Source: DATKUC01 sp964577375
GTDB taxonomy: Bacteria; Spirochaetota; Spirochaetia; DSM-27196; DATKUC01
Assembly: GCA_964577375.1 (NCBI GenBank)
Contig: CAZNYW010000051.1
Location: 1 to 31,684, forward strand
Length of the DNA: 31,684 nt
Direction of reading: 5' to 3'
The notes beneath the pieces are model-generated. The model did not search any database. It was not told the DNA's origin and was given only the letters and a program-made list of their open reading frames with translations. Of the stretch, positions 1 through 7,612 are shown one piece after another; the first letter of the stretch is position 1; each line of letters opens with the position of its first letter. Position numbers and translations under genes: made by a program.

Positions 1-29
1 GTACTTACCGCGGAATTACTCCCCTGATT

Positions 30-38
30 TTATCCACA
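30..38 (+). promoter_or_regulatory. Single DnaA-box-like 9-mer
   Basis: The 9-mer TTATCCACA matches the classical DnaA-box consensus exactly. I see only this one copy in the left-edge non-coding stretch (1-275) and no AT-rich unwinding element or dnaA/dnaN gene beside it. It is therefore more likely a chance or titration site than an origin. No gene is recognisable in 1-275 on either strand. Confidence 0.25.
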
Positions 39-144
39 GGGTTCTTGATACTTCACACGCGGTGGGCTCTGACGGATAGAAGATCAATGTCGGATGTCAT
101 TTCTGCAATCAGTTCCCATTCTGGAGTGGACTATTTTTATCTAT

Positions 145-162
145 TGAGCTTAATGAGCTTAA
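145..162. repeat. 9-bp tandem duplication (TGAGCTTAA x2)
   Basis: Two perfect adjacent copies of TGAGCTTAA lie in an AT-rich patch upstream of the HD-GYP gene promoter. The repeat could be a direct-repeat regulator site or simple slippage. Nothing else is visible in this stretch. Confidence 0.4.
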
Positions 163-217
163 TCTGTCATCACAATCTTTAGGCTGAATTGACAAATAGA
201 TGTCGACCCATTTCCCA

Positions 218-246
218 TTCACCGGTCGAACGTGCTGCGGTATAAT
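218..246 (+). promoter_or_regulatory. Promoter of the HD-GYP gene
   Basis: A perfect -10 hexamer TATAAT (241-246) is preceded at 17 bp by TTCACC (218-223; four of six matches to TTGACA). Transcription would begin near 253, giving a short leader that carries the Shine-Dalgarno-like AAGGTGGAG (260-268) before the ATG at 276. Confidence 0.65.
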
Positions 247-275
247 CTTACATCGGATAAAGGTGGAGAACTCGA

Positions 276-1343
276 ATGCACGTTTCCAGCTCTGGCGATG
301 AAACGGATCGCTCGGATGTACGCAGCCTGGTGCACGGTTCGAGCAGACAGGCACGGGAAACGGCGGTCCGCGAACTTCTGTCGGCCGGTTTCGGTGGGAC
401 CGATTCGGACGCCGGAGCGGGGCGGTTCGTGCTGGTTGCGGCCGAGGCAGTCGGCGACATCGATCTCCGGGAGATAGGCATGATCGCCGCGACGGATCGG
501 GAGGTGCCCGTGATCGTTCGGCTGTCTGCCGCCGCACCGGCCGCGGAACGGGCCCGGCTCTTCGAGGTGGGCGCACGGGACGTCATAGCAGGGGAGGTGA
601 CGCCGCAGGAGCTGCGGCGGCGTGTTCTCAACGGCGTCGACGCGCAGGGTGCTCGAAGGCGGGAACCGGCGGGCGAGGGGGGACCGGAGGAGGAGATTCG
701 CAGCGCGATAGGCGAGATCATGCTCCGCGAACACGAGACACTCTATCTGCTTGGCAAAGCGTCGGAATACAAGGACCAGGAGACCGGAACACACATTGTT
801 CGCGTGGCGCACTATTCCAGGCTCATCGCGCGGATGATCGGCGAGTCCGAAGCGAGGCAGGAGGTGGTTTTTCACGCCTCGCCACTTCACGATATCGGGA
901 AGCTCGGCGTACCCGATGCGGTGCTTCTGAAGCCGGGCACGCTCGATCGGTCCGAGCTCACCATCATGCGAAACCACTGCGTGAGCGGCCATGCGATGCT
1001 GAAGGATTCGCAGAGCTCCTATCTCCTGACCGGCGCGATGATTGCGCTCACCCACCACGAACGGTACGACGGCTCAGGTTATCCGATGGGTCTTCGCGGC
1101 GGCGACATTCCTCTCTACGGACGGATCGTCTGCGTGGCCGATGTCTTTGATGCTCTCACCACGCGGCGTCCCTACAAGGCACCCTGGCACCTCGACGGTG
1201 CATTCGAGTACCTGAGGTCGCAGCGCGGAAAACACTTCGACCCGCAGCTCGTGGACGCATTCGTCTACAACGAGCATGTGGTCCGCGACATCTTTTACCG
1301 GCACGCCGACGCAGAGCCGGCGAGGGTCGGTTGCTCCAGCTGA
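276..1343 (+). CDS. HD-GYP domain protein with degenerate receiver-like N-terminus (probable c-di-GMP phosphodiesterase)
   Basis: The product is 355 aa. Residues about 160-345 form an HD-GYP domain with the metal-binding and signature motifs intact: LHDIGK (H205, D206), HHERYDGSGYP (HHE 260-262, GYP 268-270) and VADVFDALTTRRPYK. Such domains usually hydrolyse cyclic di-GMP. Residues about 50-120 look like the second half of a response-regulator receiver (a VPVIVRLSA strand, then GARDVIAGEVTPQEL) but lack the acidic pocket and a convincing phospho-acceptor Asp. The protein is probably not controlled by classical phosphorylation. No membrane segment or signal peptide is seen, so it should be cytoplasmic. 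The ATG follows a good Shine-Dalgarno. The gene converges on tonB with five bases between the stops and no terminator. Confidence 0.88.
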   Translation: MHVSSSGDETDRSDVRSLVHGSSRQARETAVRELLSAGFGGTDSDAGAGRFVLVAAEAVGDIDLREIGMIAATDREVPVIVRLSAAAPAAERARLFEVGARDVIAGEVTPQELRRRVLNGVDAQGARRREPAGEGGPEEEIRSAIGEIMLREHETLYLLGKASEYKDQETGTHIVRVAHYSRLIARMIGESEARQEVVFHASPLHDIGKLGVPDAVLLKPGTLDRSELTIMRNHCVSGHAMLKDSQSSYLLTGAMIALTHHERYDGSGYPMGLRGGDIPLYGRIVCVADVFDALTTRRPYKAPWHLDGAFEYLRSQRGKHFDPQLVDAFVYNEHVVRDIFYRHADAEPARVGCSS

Positions 1344-1348
1344 ACCCG

Positions 1349-1978
1349 TCATCTCTCCTGTCTGTCCGAGAGGCTGAACCGGATCGGTATGACCACCCGG
1401 TCCCGGGTCGGCATTCCATTCCTTTCCGCGGGTGAAAAAGACGCGGCACGCACCGCGTCTTTTGCTGCGTCGTCGAGCAGCGAGTGTCCCGACGATTCGA
1501 GCACCTTCACGCTGAGGACGCTTCCTTTCGCGTCAATTTCCGCTTCGATGCGAACCAGCCCCTCGTAGCCGCGGATGCGCGCTACCGGCGGGTACTCCGG
1601 CGTTATGGGGGTGACCGGAACGGACGCCTGGAACCGCGGGGCGGGTGGAGCAGCGGACCGGGACCCGCCCGATTCTGTTGGCGGCGGTGCCGGAAGCCGG
1701 GGTGCCGGCGCGAGAGCGGCCGGAGCGGGCGCGTCGGCAGGCTCCGCCCTCTTCGGCGCAGGCTTCGACCGCTCCGCCGGCGGCGGCTTTTCCGGCGCTG
1801 AAGGCGGCTGATGCGCTGCGGTGACAGGCGCCGGTGGTGGCAGGAGGCGAACGACGATCCGGTGCGTCGCAGGAGGCGGCTGCGGACCCGCCTGTGACGG
1901 GTGTGTCGCGAGCGCGATGAGCAGATGGACCGCGAGGGCGGCAAACAGAGCCGGAATGTAGGCAAGGCCCTTCCTCAC
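1349..1978 (-). CDS. tonB: TonB energy-transducing protein
   Basis: The product is 209 aa with classic TonB architecture. There is an N-terminal membrane anchor (about residues 6-27), a long Pro/Ala-rich periplasm-spanning linker with acidic/basic PxP repeats (about 30-120) and a C-terminal TonB domain (about 128-205). The C-terminal domain contains EYPPVARIRGYEGLVRIEAEI and a SFSPAERNGMP segment. TonB carries the ExbBD proton-motive-force signal to outer-membrane receptors. It starts with GTG; the GTGA sequence overlaps the exbD stop codon, implying translational coupling. It is the last gene of the cobalamin-riboswitch operon (receptor-exbB-exbD-tonB), so it is probably dedicated to B12 uptake, although TonB proteins can serve several receptors. 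Confidence 0.92.
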   Translation of the reverse strand: MRKGLAYIPALFAALAVHLLIALATHPSQAGPQPPPATHRIVVRLLPPPAPVTAAHQPPSAPEKPPPAERSKPAPKRAEPADAPAPAALAPAPRLPAPPPTESGGSRSAAPPAPRFQASVPVTPITPEYPPVARIRGYEGLVRIEAEIDAKGSVLSVKVLESSGHSLLDDAAKDAVRAASFSPAERNGMPTRDRVVIPIRFSLSDRQER

Positions 1979-2376
1979 CGGCCCTCCATCTCGATCGAAA
2001 CCTCCGTCACTCCCGCCTCACGGAGCTTTGCGAGAAGCTCGATGGAGGTGCCGAGGCTCGACCGCCTGTCGCTCCTTAGCACGACGCGCGGGGGATCGAT
2101 GCCCGCGCTCTTTGCGGCCGCAAGGATGCGGGCGACAGCGTCACCGGTCACCTTTTCTCCGCCGACCGTCAGATTGTTGTCCCGATCGATCGTCACCGTC
2201 ACGGCTCTGTCTGCCGGCTGCCCCTTTCCCGCCGGAAGCTGCACACCGATCGCCTGCTGTGCGGTCATCGACGCTGCCAGATAGACGAAGAAGATGAGAA
2301 CGATCAGAAGCACGTCCAGCAGGGGGATGATCTCGACGCGCGCGCGCCGCTCTCCGGTCTCCAGCTCGACCTTCAC
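1975..2376 (-). CDS. exbD: ExbD/TolR biopolymer transport protein
   Basis: The product is 133 aa, normal for ExbD. A short cytoplasmic N-terminus is followed by one membrane helix (about 16-37; IIPLLDVLLIVLIFFVYLA) carrying the conserved, functionally essential membrane aspartate (D21). A periplasmic domain with VTIDRDNNLTVGG and VVLRSDRRSS segments completes it. It works with ExbB as the proton-driven motor for TonB. The start is GTG within GTGA, overlapping the exbB stop, and its own end overlaps tonB the same way. The three motor proteins should therefore be made in coupled amounts. TolR is the alternative name, but the operon partner is a TonB-dependent receptor and not Tol/Pal proteins, which favours ExbD. 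Confidence 0.92.
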   Translation of the reverse strand: MKVELETGERRARVEIIPLLDVLLIVLIFFVYLAASMTAQQAIGVQLPAGKGQPADRAVTVTIDRDNNLTVGGEKVTGDAVARILAAAKSAGIDPPRVVLRSDRRSSLGTSIELLAKLREAGVTEVSIEMEGR

Positions 2377-2978
2377 GGGACCTCTCCCTGTGAAGCGAGG
2401 CTTTCCTCGAGCTCCGTTCCGATCTCCGAGAGGAACTCGGCCTCCTGCCGTGCAAGCGAGCCGAAATAGTTGTAGGCAACGACGGTGAGAATGGCGATCG
2501 AGAGCCCGAACGCGGTGGTGAGCAGCGCTTCGGCAATCCCGCGGCCCAGGACCGCGGTGTCCACCGGACCGCCGGACTGAAAGAACCCGAAGGAGCCGAT
2601 TACCCCGGTCACCGTTCCCAACAGCCCCAGCATCGGCGCCACGGTCACAATGGTATCAAGGAGCTTCAGCCCCCGCCGCGCCGGCCGGAGCCGCGCGATC
2701 GCACGCTGCTGCATCGCGTCGGTCGAAAGACGGTTCTCGAGCCCGGCGCACAGCACGGCGGCCGCGGGGTCGCCCGACCTCCGGGCCGCCTCCACCGCGG
2801 CGTTGCGCTCGCCTGCGGCGGCCATCGCAACCACCGCATCCAGCTCCGGCCGGCGACGCCTGCGTCGCAGCACTATCCAGAAGAACGCCCGCTCCAGCGA
2901 AACGGTGACCGACAGCAGCGAACAGGCAAGAAGCGGCCACATGACCGGACCGCCCTTGTGAAACAGCTCCAGCAGCAT
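2373..2978 (-). CDS. exbB: ExbB/TolQ/MotA-family proton channel
   Basis: The product is 201 aa. There are three membrane helices: one near the N-terminus (about 12-36) and two after a cytoplasmic region (about 108-135 and 145-175). The helices contain the family signatures APMLGLLGTVTGVI and GIAEALLTTAFGLSIAI. It forms the inner-membrane channel around ExbD that powers TonB. The ribosome-binding site TAGGAGG overlaps the stop codon of the upstream receptor (the receptor's final ATG-TAG runs into AGGAGG), followed five bases later by the ATG. This is a tight receptor-motor coupling. Downstream it overlaps exbD by four bases. Confidence 0.93.
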   Translation of the reverse strand: MLLELFHKGGPVMWPLLACSLLSVTVSLERAFFWIVLRRRRRRPELDAVVAMAAAGERNAAVEAARRSGDPAAAVLCAGLENRLSTDAMQQRAIARLRPARRGLKLLDTIVTVAPMLGLLGTVTGVIGSFGFFQSGGPVDTAVLGRGIAEALLTTAFGLSIAILTVVAYNYFGSLARQEAEFLSEIGTELEESLASQGEVP

Positions 2979-2987
2979 GGGAACCTC

Positions 2988-4952
2988 CTACATCCTGAGC
3001 TCGATACCGGTCCAGAGGGAGAACGGCGGCATGACGTAGCCGGATTGCGTCGAGTAGAGCTCGTTGAAGATGTTCTTCCCGGCGATCGAGAGGGTCAGAT
3101 TCTTCGCCACCCGCTCCTTGAGTGATGCGTTGAAAACGACGTGCGCCTGCAGTGCCGACGCTTCGGTGTTGGCCGTGTCGGTATACTGCTTGCCGACATA
3201 TTCCATGTCGATTCCCAGCTCGGTTCCGCCGCGGCTCCAGCTGACGCCGGACGAGAACGAGTGCACCGGCACGTAGGGGACGCGCAGATCGTCGGCGACA
3301 CCGTGGGGCCCCGATGCGTCGGCGAGGAGAAGGCTGTACATGAAGGTGTAGTCGGCCTTGAGCGAGACAGCCGGGGTCAGAGCCCAGTCGGCGTGGAGCT
3401 CGAAGCCCGGAATGACCGAGCGGCCGAGGTTCTGCGGCGTCCATGGATCGGCGATTGGATCGCCGGTCGGTCCCCAGACGATCTGGCCGATCAGGTAGCG
3501 TCCAAAAACAGCGGCGTCGAGCGAAATGGACCGGCTCCGAACGCTGTAACCGAAGTCGGCGTGATATGCAGTCTCCGGCCCGAGGTTCGGATTCCCCGGC
3601 GTCCACGGGCCGGGCCAGTACATGTCGTTGAGTGTGGGGATCCGGTAGGACTCGCCGGCCGACGCCTTGAGCGACGAGCTGCCGCCAAGCAGATAGACGA
3701 CGCCAAGGCGGTAGGAGACCCCGCCGGAAAAATCGGAATACCAGTCATAGCGGATGGAAGGCGTCAGTGTCAGAAGAGGGGTGGGCGAGAAGGGGAACGC
3801 GGCGAATCCACCGGCTGAGGTCCGGTGCAGCCGGCCGATATCGGTGCTGTCGACGAAGTCGTATTCACTGTCCGCGCCGTAGATCAGCGCAGCAGCATCG
3901 GAGATGGTGAGCTTCTGCGTGAGCGTGACCCCGGCACTGTGGGTCGTGTGAGCGGAATCCTCCGGCGGAGTCTGGGACGGATCCTGGTAGCCGAGCCGGT
4001 CGAAGCGGTAATAGCCTGAAATCTTCAGGCTCATGGCGTTGGTCAGAAGATGGGGTGTGTCGAAATTGATGGTGCCCGAAGCGGCGGTGTTTTCCTGTTC
4101 CGCGTGGGTCGTCAGTGCGAAGCCGCTGAGCGGACCGGGGACCTGTGCGTCCGAATAGAGGAAGGTCCCCCTCGTCGAAAGCGTACCGCCGCCCACGCGC
4201 AGATCGGACCCTATGTACCCGCTTCCGGAGAGCAGGGCCGCGTGATTCTCCTTGCGCCACGCCCCGGTGTACTGGGTATCGTGGAAGACATAGCCGTTGG
4301 CAGCGCGGGTGAACGAGCCGCCGAAGGAGAGCCCTCCACTGCCGAAGCCGGTGGATCCGTTCAGCGCCGCGGTCTGAGTGTCGACCAGATCGAGGGCGGA
4401 CGCGGGGGCGGGAGTCTGCGTTCCGCCTTCGGCCACCCGGATCGCATATCGCGGGAGGTAGCTTCCATTTTCGACGCCGACCGAGAGGTGGGTACCTGAC
4501 GGCTTCTTCGTGATGATATTGATTATACCGCCCACCGCGTCGGCTCCGTAGACCGAGCTCTCGCCGCCCCGCACGATCTCGATGTGGTCTATCATCGACA
4601 GCGGGATCTGCGACAGGTCCACCACCCCGTCCCGCGCGGAGTTCTGACGCACTCCGTCGATGAGCACCAGCACCTGCGCGGCCGTCGAGCCGCGAATGCT
4701 CACGGTCTTGAGCCCGCCGCGAGGCCCATAGTCGTCGACATTGACGCCGCTTTGCGTCCTCAGAAGCTCGGCCAGATTCTTCGACGGCGCCTGCGCAATC
4801 TGTGCGGTGGAAATCACGGTGACGAATGCCGGCGAGTCGAGCGTAGGTGTGGCAATCCGGTTCGCGGTCACCGTTATCTCGGGCAGCTCGGTCTGTGCCC
4901 AGAGCAGCGCCGCCTCGAGCAGGCAGACACACAGGAGAATGGTGCGTTTCAT
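2988..4952 (-). CDS. btuB: TonB-dependent outer-membrane receptor, BtuB-like (cobalamin uptake)
   Basis: The product is 654 aa from the ATG at 4952, which has GGAGGT six bases upstream; an in-frame extension upstream is not needed. A signal peptide (about 1-19, cleavage before Q) is followed by a TonB box-like segment LPEITVTANRI (about 23-33) and a plug domain (about 38-160). The plug contains VSIRGSTAAQVLVLIDGVR and IEIVRGGESSVYGADAVGGIINI. The rest is a 22-strand-type beta barrel. The length fits BtuB/vitamin receptors better than larger siderophore receptors. Substrate assignment rests mainly on the cobalamin riboswitch directly upstream. The last residue is Met rather than the aromatic residue usual for outer-membrane barrels. 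Genes for the inner-membrane BtuFCD importer are not in the window. Confidence 0.88.
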   Translation of the reverse strand: MKRTILLCVCLLEAALLWAQTELPEITVTANRIATPTLDSPAFVTVISTAQIAQAPSKNLAELLRTQSGVNVDDYGPRGGLKTVSIRGSTAAQVLVLIDGVRQNSARDGVVDLSQIPLSMIDHIEIVRGGESSVYGADAVGGIINIITKKPSGTHLSVGVENGSYLPRYAIRVAEGGTQTPAPASALDLVDTQTAALNGSTGFGSGGLSFGGSFTRAANGYVFHDTQYTGAWRKENHAALLSGSGYIGSDLRVGGGTLSTRGTFLYSDAQVPGPLSGFALTTHAEQENTAASGTINFDTPHLLTNAMSLKISGYYRFDRLGYQDPSQTPPEDSAHTTHSAGVTLTQKLTISDAAALIYGADSEYDFVDSTDIGRLHRTSAGGFAAFPFSPTPLLTLTPSIRYDWYSDFSGGVSYRLGVVYLLGGSSSLKASAGESYRIPTLNDMYWPGPWTPGNPNLGPETAYHADFGYSVRSRSISLDAAVFGRYLIGQIVWGPTGDPIADPWTPQNLGRSVIPGFELHADWALTPAVSLKADYTFMYSLLLADASGPHGVADDLRVPYVPVHSFSSGVSWSRGGTELGIDMEYVGKQYTDTANTEASALQAHVVFNASLKERVAKNLTLSIAGKNIFNELYSTQSGYVMPPFSLWTGIELRM

Positions 4953-5083
4953 GGAAACCTCCGGCCGTCCTTCGATTCCGCGTACCACCGTGACACGGCA
5001 GGGAAAAAAGGTGAGATTCGAGGGAGACTGGATTGTTCTTTACCGGATCTGCCAGTCATATCCTTTTCCACGAAGGTGAAGTG

Positions 5084-5230
5084 CTTGAGAATCGTCTCCT
5101 GGCTTCCGGATCAGCTTACTTGCGGCGTCTTCTCGTCCCGTCAATTCAGGACAATGACCAATGCCGCGTTCATCCCCGGTTACAGTGGCGGGACCGCTAC
5201 GGATTCGCACCGTATTCCGTTGTTCTCAAG
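5084..5230 (-). promoter_or_regulatory. Cobalamin (adenosylcobalamin-class) riboswitch
   Basis: Reading the minus strand, the conserved core is clear. GGTGCGAATCC (5211-5201) is followed by CCCGCCACTGTAA (CACTGTA at 5187-5181) and the B12-box AAGCCAGGAGAC (GCCAGGAGAC at 5103-5094). The 8-bp closing stem P1 is perfect: CTTGAGAA (5230-5223) pairs with TTCTCAAG (5091-5084). Between this element and the receptor ATG are about 130 bases that should hold the expression platform. I see one weak inverted repeat there, GACTGG/CCAGTC at 5057-5052 and 5031-5026, with a T6 run further on at 5009-5004. No convincing terminator or anti-Shine-Dalgarno helix is evident, so the off mechanism is undecided. Confidence 0.95.
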
Positions 5231-5245
5231 ATGGACGGCAGGGAC

Positions 5246-5274
5246 ACTATAAACCGGGACGTAACGGAGTGCAA
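5246..5274 (-). promoter_or_regulatory. Promoter of the riboswitch-receptor-exbBD-tonB operon
   Basis: On the minus strand, TTGCAC (5274-5269) and TATAGT (5251-5246) are separated by 17 bp. They sit just before the first base of the riboswitch P1 stem at 5230. The predicted start near 5239 leaves about nine bases before the aptamer. The kinase stop codon is only 16 bp upstream, so the operon appears to have its own promoter. Confidence 0.6.
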
Positions 5275-5290
5275 CGGCCGCATCTCCGAT

Positions 5291-7432
5291 CTATTTCTCT
5301 GTGAGCTCCGGATCGGTGATGGATACGCTGAAAGAGGTGCCTTCACCCGGCACCGACTCCACCGCCATGGTGCCGGAAAGCTGCTTGACAAGGGCGTTTA
5401 CGATGGTCAGCCCCAGCCCCGATTGCCCGAGCGATTCAAGCGGGCCGGGAAGGCCTGCGCCGTCATCGATCACCCGGATAAGAATGCGCGATTCCTGGAG
5501 GCCGCAATCAATAGTCACCCTTCCCGGACCGTCCTTTCTGAAGGCGTGCTTGACCGCGTTCGAGAGAAGCTCGTTCAGGATCAGGCCGACGGGAACGCAG
5601 GCGCGTGCGCTCATGGTGAACGGTTTTATGTTCAGCTCGAGAGTGATTCCGCGTTCTGCGCCGCCGGTGGATCGGAAAATATCCCCGATGAGGTCCGTCA
5701 GATATTCGCCGGAACCCACGTGACGGAAGTCGGTCGACCTGTGGAGCTTGTCGAAGAGAGTGCCGATGGTTCGGACCCGACCCTCCGCCTCCACGATCGC
5801 GGCTTTCGCAGCGGGTGCATCGACGCGCATCGACTGCAGCGAAAGGAGGCTTGCGATGACGCTGATGTTGTTCTTGATCCGGTGGTGAACTTCACGCAGA
5901 AGCATTTCCTTCTCTTCGAGCAGCTCGCGGACGGCGTGCTCGGTCCGGAGCCTTCCCGAGATGTCGCGAACAGTTACCAGAAATCGTTTCGCGCCGCCGA
6001 TTACCGCGTAGAGGATATTCACCTCCACCGGAAAGGTTCGACCGGAACTGTCCTTTGCATTCCAGTTGAAGATCTGCGGAGTGCCCTGCCGGGCGAGCTC
6101 CATCCATCTTTCGGCGTCCGCCTGAGCGTAGGGTGGTACGCCCGCGCTTATTGCGGCGATGTCCAGCCCGAGAAGTTCCTCTTTGGAGCGGCCGTACATG
6201 CGGCAGGCGGTCTCGTTGACGTCCAGCACTCGCCCGGTCCCGGCGTCCTGTACGAAGACCGCATCGTTCACCGAATCGAGCACTGCGTGGAGGTAGTCCA
6301 GGCTTTCCCGAAGCTCGGTCTGTACACGGTTTTGCTTTGTGACATCCTGGATCACGCCGAAGACGGTGTTGCGTTCACGGTCGTATTCCGCGAGGGACCG
6401 AATTTCGACGATTCTGCCGTCCGACGGCCTGCGGATCCTGAAGCGAACGTCGTACGGAACATCGCTCGTCACCAGGTCGGTGAGCGCGTGGTCCAGCATG
6501 TCGCGATATTCCGGCAGCGGAACGGTCTGGATCTCTGGGATGTTCCATTCACGGTTTTCGATTCCGTACAATTCCCGGGCTCCAGCGGAAGCGTAGACGC
6601 GTCGGTTTCCGAGATCGAACTCCCAGTTACCCACACCGGCGATGAGCTCCGCCCGTTCCTGACGTTGCTCACTCCGGTTCCGCGCCTGCTCGGCCTCCTT
6701 CAGCTCGGTGATGTCGACGAGGCTTCCACGGGCTCTTCCTGGCGAACCCGGAACGGCACGGGTGTGCGTCGTGACCCAGCGGTACTCTCCGGTGCTGGTA
6801 AGGAAGCGGTAGACCGAAGGTCCGTCCGCACCGGCGAGCGGGATCCTCGTCCGAAGAAGCTCGCGATCGTCGGGGTGCACGAACTCCATGGCGTTGCGAC
6901 CGGTCAGCGCTGCCGGATCGTATCCAAATATCGTGGTCACGGCAGGACTTACGAAGCGGATGATGCCTTCCAGATCGACTTCGTAGATGATCTCCCGGAT
7001 CGACTCGACGAGCGAGCGGTAGCGCTCCTCTCCCTCCCGGGCGCGGCGGTGCGCATCGAAAAGGTCAAGAGCCATCTCTATCGACGAGATCAGGACGAAA
7101 TCGCCGGTGCCCTTGACCACGTACCCGTAGCGGGTAATGTCCCGGACACGGCGTACCATCTCCTGTTCGCGGTGGGAGGTGAGGAACAGGATCGGGAGCT
7201 CCCTCCGCGAAAGGATCTCCGTCGCGGCCGCCGTTCCGTCCATTCCCTCTCCCAGGTCGATGTCCAACAGCACCAGATCGATCGACGAATCGGACGTTGC
7301 TGCTGCGATCGCTTCATCGCCCCGGTAGACAACTACCGTCTCGTACCCGTGACGCCTTAGCTGTGCGGACGTATCCATAGCAATGATCGCCTCATCGTCG
7401 ACCACGAGAATACGTTTTTTCGGTTCGTCCAC
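5291..7432 (-). CDS. Sensor histidine kinase, REC-PAS-PAS-PAS-HisKA_2-HATPase
   Basis: The product is about 713 aa from a GTG at 7432, with GGGAG ten bases upstream and a TATACT -10 element at 7459-7454. A longer frame exists, but its extra N-terminus has no domain character and would run into the prfC gene. Domains in order: a receiver (about 5-125; D12/D13, phospho-acceptor D57 in LLDIDLGE, K107), then three PAS domains (about 136-245, 256-366, 376-491). These are followed by a HisKA_2 dimerisation region with HHRIKNN (about 516-522) and an HATPase_c domain (NELLSNAVKHA, DDGAGLP, GLGLTIV). No membrane helix is visible, so it is a cytoplasmic kinase whose own receiver may modulate it. No separate response-regulator gene is adjacent, so the output partner is unknown. 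It is directly upstream of, but apparently not co-transcribed with, the B12 operon. Confidence 0.88.
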   Translation of the reverse strand: MDEPKKRILVVDDEAIIAMDTSAQLRRHGYETVVVYRGDEAIAAATSDSSIDLVLLDIDLGEGMDGTAAATEILSRRELPILFLTSHREQEMVRRVRDITRYGYVVKGTGDFVLISSIEMALDLFDAHRRAREGEERYRSLVESIREIIYEVDLEGIIRFVSPAVTTIFGYDPAALTGRNAMEFVHPDDRELLRTRIPLAGADGPSVYRFLTSTGEYRWVTTHTRAVPGSPGRARGSLVDITELKEAEQARNRSEQRQERAELIAGVGNWEFDLGNRRVYASAGARELYGIENREWNIPEIQTVPLPEYRDMLDHALTDLVTSDVPYDVRFRIRRPSDGRIVEIRSLAEYDRERNTVFGVIQDVTKQNRVQTELRESLDYLHAVLDSVNDAVFVQDAGTGRVLDVNETACRMYGRSKEELLGLDIAAISAGVPPYAQADAERWMELARQGTPQIFNWNAKDSSGRTFPVEVNILYAVIGGAKRFLVTVRDISGRLRTEHAVRELLEEKEMLLREVHHRIKNNISVIASLLSLQSMRVDAPAAKAAIVEAEGRVRTIGTLFDKLHRSTDFRHVGSGEYLTDLIGDIFRSTGGAERGITLELNIKPFTMSARACVPVGLILNELLSNAVKHAFRKDGPGRVTIDCGLQESRILIRVIDDGAGLPGPLESLGQSGLGLTIVNALVKQLSGTMAVESVPGEGTSFSVSITDPELTEK

Positions 7433-7480
7433 CTGCAGGCTGCTCCCGTCGATAGTATACGCCGGTCTTCCCGTCCGGGC

Positions 7481-7509
7481 TTGGTTTTTGCGCCGATTTC
7501 CGCTACATT
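7481..7509 (+). promoter_or_regulatory. Candidate prfC promoter
   Basis: TTGGTT (7481-7486) and TACATT (7504-7509) are separated by 17 bp in the 180-bp divergent region between the kinase and prfC. Both hexamers are partial matches, so this is only a candidate. It would give a leader of about 95 bases. Confidence 0.35.
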
Positions 7510-7612
7510 GTAGCCCTATGAGTACCATTCCGGTACAGTGCGGATCCCACCCACTACGGCGCCGTCCGGCGTCCGTTGCCGCATAGAATCTACCACAGGT
7601 AAAAGACCAGAG

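Noticed and set aside
5033..7360. Long plus-strand open frame (775 codons) opposite the histidine kinase
   Set aside because: It is the antisense shadow of a clear multi-domain kinase. The translation has no domain character and it would run through the riboswitch.
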